7,664 nucleotides of DNA from Thermomicrobiaceae bacterium. Its GTDB lineage: Bacteria; Chloroflexota; Chloroflexia; Thermomicrobiales; Thermomicrobiaceae. How positions within the stretch are numbered: the first letter of the stretch is position 1; every line of letters begins with the position of its first letter. The position numbers were made by a program, and so were the translations under genes. The notes under the pieces were generated by a model, which was given only the letters and a program-made list of their open reading frames with translations, made no database searches and was not told the origin of the DNA. The DNA lies in the NCBI GenBank assembly GCA_007123655.1, contig SKKR01000514.1:1-7664 (forward strand), written 5' to 3'. Below, in pieces: positions 6,117 to 7,664 of this stretch.

Positions 6117-6145
6117 GTCAGGAAGATCCTGACTCTTCAGAGTCA
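6117..6145. repeat. Two overlapping, mutually exclusive hairpins
   Basis: GTCAGGA (6117-6123) pairs with TCCTGAC (6127-6133). TGACTCT (6130-6136) pairs with AGAGTCA (6139-6145), in practice with a TTCA loop and six pairs. The two share 6130-6133, so only one can form at a time. The second is followed by TTGTCCT, a poor terminator tail. Confidence 0.4.
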
Positions 6146-6302
6146 TTGTCCTCCGGGCCCGCGGGAAATCCAATAGCTCCGGGGTCGTGATCCGCGCCGG
6201 GACGATCGACTGTTACCGGCATTAGTCGAAGGGGCGGAATGTCGGTTGCTATCGAATCTGGCCGGAGGCGACTGCCAACCATTGAACCGGGGAGGTCCAC
6301 CC

Positions 6303-6318
6303 CTGTCCAAAGGGACAG
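6303..6318. repeat. Short inverted repeat upstream of the GAF gene
   Basis: CTGTCC (6303-6308) and GGACAG (6313-6318) pair perfectly around AAAG. The spacing and symmetry would suit either an RNA hairpin or a dimeric regulator site. It lies about 120 bases before the GAF gene start. Confidence 0.3.
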
Positions 6319-6346
6319 CCTTGAACTGTGCGGTTGTTGGATGCGT

Positions 6347-6363
6347 CGACAACCAGTTTGTCG
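6347..6363. repeat. Short inverted repeat upstream of the GAF gene, with an alternative partner
   Basis: CGACAA (6347-6352) and TTGTCG (6358-6363) pair around CCAGT. An alternative pairing of GGACAA (6363-6368) with TTGTCC (6382-6387) touches the same bases. Three variants of the same GACAA/TTGTC core therefore occur within about 40 bases. Confidence 0.3.
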
Positions 6364-6434
6364 GACAATCGTTAGAAGTCGTTGTCCCATCGACCGGGTC
6401 GAGATGCGCAACGTACACCAGAGGGCTCGCCTTT

Positions 6435-7664
6435 GTGGAACTGAGACATGTGGAGTCAACCGAAGAGCGGGCGCATTACGCCGGCCTGGTGTTCAGCCAC
6501 CGGGAAGCGATTCTCGACGCCTGGCGGGCGTTGCTGAAACTGGATCCGGACGACCCGAGCACGTCGTTTTACTCCGATCAGCTTGATGTCTCGATTCTTG
6601 CACTTGCCAACTGGTTTCTCGGGACCGATTTCGGCGAATCGACAATGGCGCTCCGCTGGCGAGGGATCAAGCCAAGCGATGAGATGACCGTCGGGGCGAT
6701 CCAGGCGATGAGCGTCCTGCCGGTCGCCGTCCGCCAAGTGCTCGGTGATCACGACGAAGTTGACTCGGGTCAGCTGACATTCGAGACAAGCCAGTTCACC
6801 ACGGAGCTTTGTGGCCGGCTGCTCACGGTTGCCCACATCGAGATGAACCAGTCCGGTTGGGATGATGCCGCGAACGAGATCCAGAAGCGGTACGAATCCG
6901 CGCGCGTTGATCGTGTCCGCCGGCTCGGCGTGCTGATCGAGATCGCACGCGCGGTGAGCACCAGCAGAGACCGCAACTCTCTGTTCGACCAGGTTCGAGC
7001 CGCCATCCAGAGCCTGGAAAGCAATGACTTCACTGAAATCTCGTTAGTCGATGAGCAAACCGGCACGTTGCGATGTGAGTTCCTGCACGCAGGCGGGGAG
7101 CGTAGGCGTGACCTTGAGAACACCCCGTATGATGTCGGTCTTGCAATTGAAGTTCAGCGCACGGGTATTCCCCTGGTTGTCTCAGACTATCAGGCAGCCT
7201 GTCGCATGCGTGGGATCGAACCATCAGCAGCACTGTCTGCCGCAAAGCAACGCGCCTGGATGGGCGCGCCGATGCTCCAGGGAGATCAGGTGATTGGCGT
7301 GATCGCCATCTCCAGCGAGCTTGCATCCTACGACCAGGAAGAATCCGAACTCCTCATGGCCATCGCTCGCCAGACCGCGGTGGCGCTGGATAACCTTCGC
7401 CTGTTAGACATCCAGGCACGACACGTGGCGCATCTGAGCGCGATCAACCGGCTGGCACACGAGATCGCCGATATTCGCGACGAAGAGAGACTGTGCGTTC
7501 TCGCGAGCCAGCTTATCCACGAGTACTTCGGCTTCGGACTGGTCACGTTGTTCTGTGTGAGTAACGAGGGAACGCACCTGCGGATGCACGCCCGGGCGCC
7601 GGTTTCGCTAAGCGAGGAGCAGGAAACACTGGTCATCCCAATCGGGTCCGGAACCGTTGTTGGA
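6435..7664 (+). CDS. GAF-domain sensory protein, 5' part (probably a signal-transduction kinase, phosphatase or cyclase)
   Basis: The frame runs to the window end without a stop, giving 410 residues; the output domain is missing. Residues 1-165 are mainly helical with no transmembrane segment (DAWRALLKLDPDD at 28-40, LALANWFLG at 55-63, ELCGRLLTVAHIEM at 124-137) and are not recognised; they are vaguely like RsbR-type or other helical sensory N-termini. A GAF domain fills about 170-322: ARAVSTSRDRNSLFDQV at its start, ISLVDEQTGTLR, the conserved GIPLVVSDY, AWMGAPMLQGDQVIGVIAI, and the closing helix ELLMAIARQTAVALDNLRLL. A second GAF seems to begin near 333 (LSAINRLAHEIADIRDEERL) and is cut off. 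Cytoplasmic ligand or redox sensing is the usual GAF role. GTG 6435 has AGAGGG nine bases upstream; GTG 6450 is an alternative. The start is moderately certain, the GAF call strong. Confidence 0.85.
   Translation, partial: MELRHVESTEERAHYAGLVFSHREAILDAWRALLKLDPDDPSTSFYSDQLDVSILALANWFLGTDFGESTMALRWRGIKPSDEMTVGAIQAMSVLPVAVRQVLGDHDEVDSGQLTFETSQFTTELCGRLLTVAHIEMNQSGWDDAANEIQKRYESARVDRVRRLGVLIEIARAVSTSRDRNSLFDQVRAAIQSLESNDFTEISLVDEQTGTLRCEFLHAGGERRRDLENTPYDVGLAIEVQRTGIPLVVSDYQAACRMRGIEPSAALSAAKQRAWMGAPMLQGDQVIGVIAISSELASYDQEESELLMAIARQTAVALDNLRLLDIQARHVAHLSAINRLAHEIADIRDEERLCVLASQLIHEYFGFGLVTLFCVSNEGTHLRMHARAPVSLSEEQETLVIPIGSGTVVG

Larger units (their letters stand above)
6006..6434. other. Divergent intergenic region with several short inverted repeats
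   Basis: About 430 bases lie between two divergent genes. I see no convincing promoter pair. The GAF gene frame stays open upstream to 6177 but lacks an ATG or GTG before 6435 and its conceptual peptide looks non-coding. Inverted repeats present: 6117-6133, 6130-6145, 6206-6229 (TCGACT/AGTCGA), 6303-6318 and 6347-6363, plus GGACAA/TTGTCC at 6363-6387, which competes with the previous one. A minus-strand frame at 6118-6459 and a plus-strand frame at 6239-6586 are chance openings. Confidence 0.5.

Noticed and set aside
6177..6434. Upstream extension of the GAF gene through its open frame
   Set aside because: No ATG or GTG occurs there, only TTGs without a good ribosome site, and the peptide shows no domain-like composition.
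1..7664. tRNA, rRNA, CRISPR array, insertion sequence or attachment site
   Set aside because: No tRNA-like arms, regularly spaced direct repeats, transposase-like products or terminal repeats were seen on either strand.

Overview
The window is a GC-rich bacterial chromosomal segment with tightly packed genes on both strands, frequent GTG starts and Shine-Dalgarno-led initiation. Gene content suggests a Chloroflexota-type bacterium, perhaps Thermomicrobia-like. This rests on a secreted protein whose N-terminal domain resembles one I associate with that phylum, a GAF-domain sensor, and a possible 'CGCCCCTACG' repeat. The assignment is inference, not proof.

Layout: (1) 1-177, the C-terminal end of a membrane protein on +. 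(2) 187-1635, a drug/H+ antiporter-like MFS transporter on -, tail to tail with the first gene. (3) 1636-1934, a divergent intergenic region with a candidate bidirectional promoter near 1855-1861. (4) 1953-2921 (perhaps starting at 1935), an unrecognised protein with a very charged Lys/Glu-rich tail on +. (5) 2922-3403, a non-coding stretch with at least seven inverted repeats, a candidate promoter and a C-rich, REP-like patch. (6) 3404-4270, proC, pyrroline-5-carboxylate reductase, on +. (7) 4281-6005, a signal-anchored extracellular protein with a C-terminal beta-propeller on -, converging on proC with a 10-base gap. (8) 6006-6434, a divergent intergenic region with several short inverted repeats, two of them mutually exclusive. 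(9) 6435-7664, the 5' part of a GAF-domain sensory protein on +, cut by the window end.

The genes alternate in orientation, so nearly every one is its own transcription unit. They do not form an obvious pathway: proC is housekeeping amino-acid biosynthesis, the MFS protein is an efflux-type pump, the propeller protein acts outside the membrane, and the GAF protein is a sensor. No mobile element, CRISPR array, tRNA or rRNA was found. The best candidates for something undescribed are the unrecognised protein at 1953-2921 with its peculiar initiation region, the hairpin-dense leader before proC, and the two-domain secreted protein.
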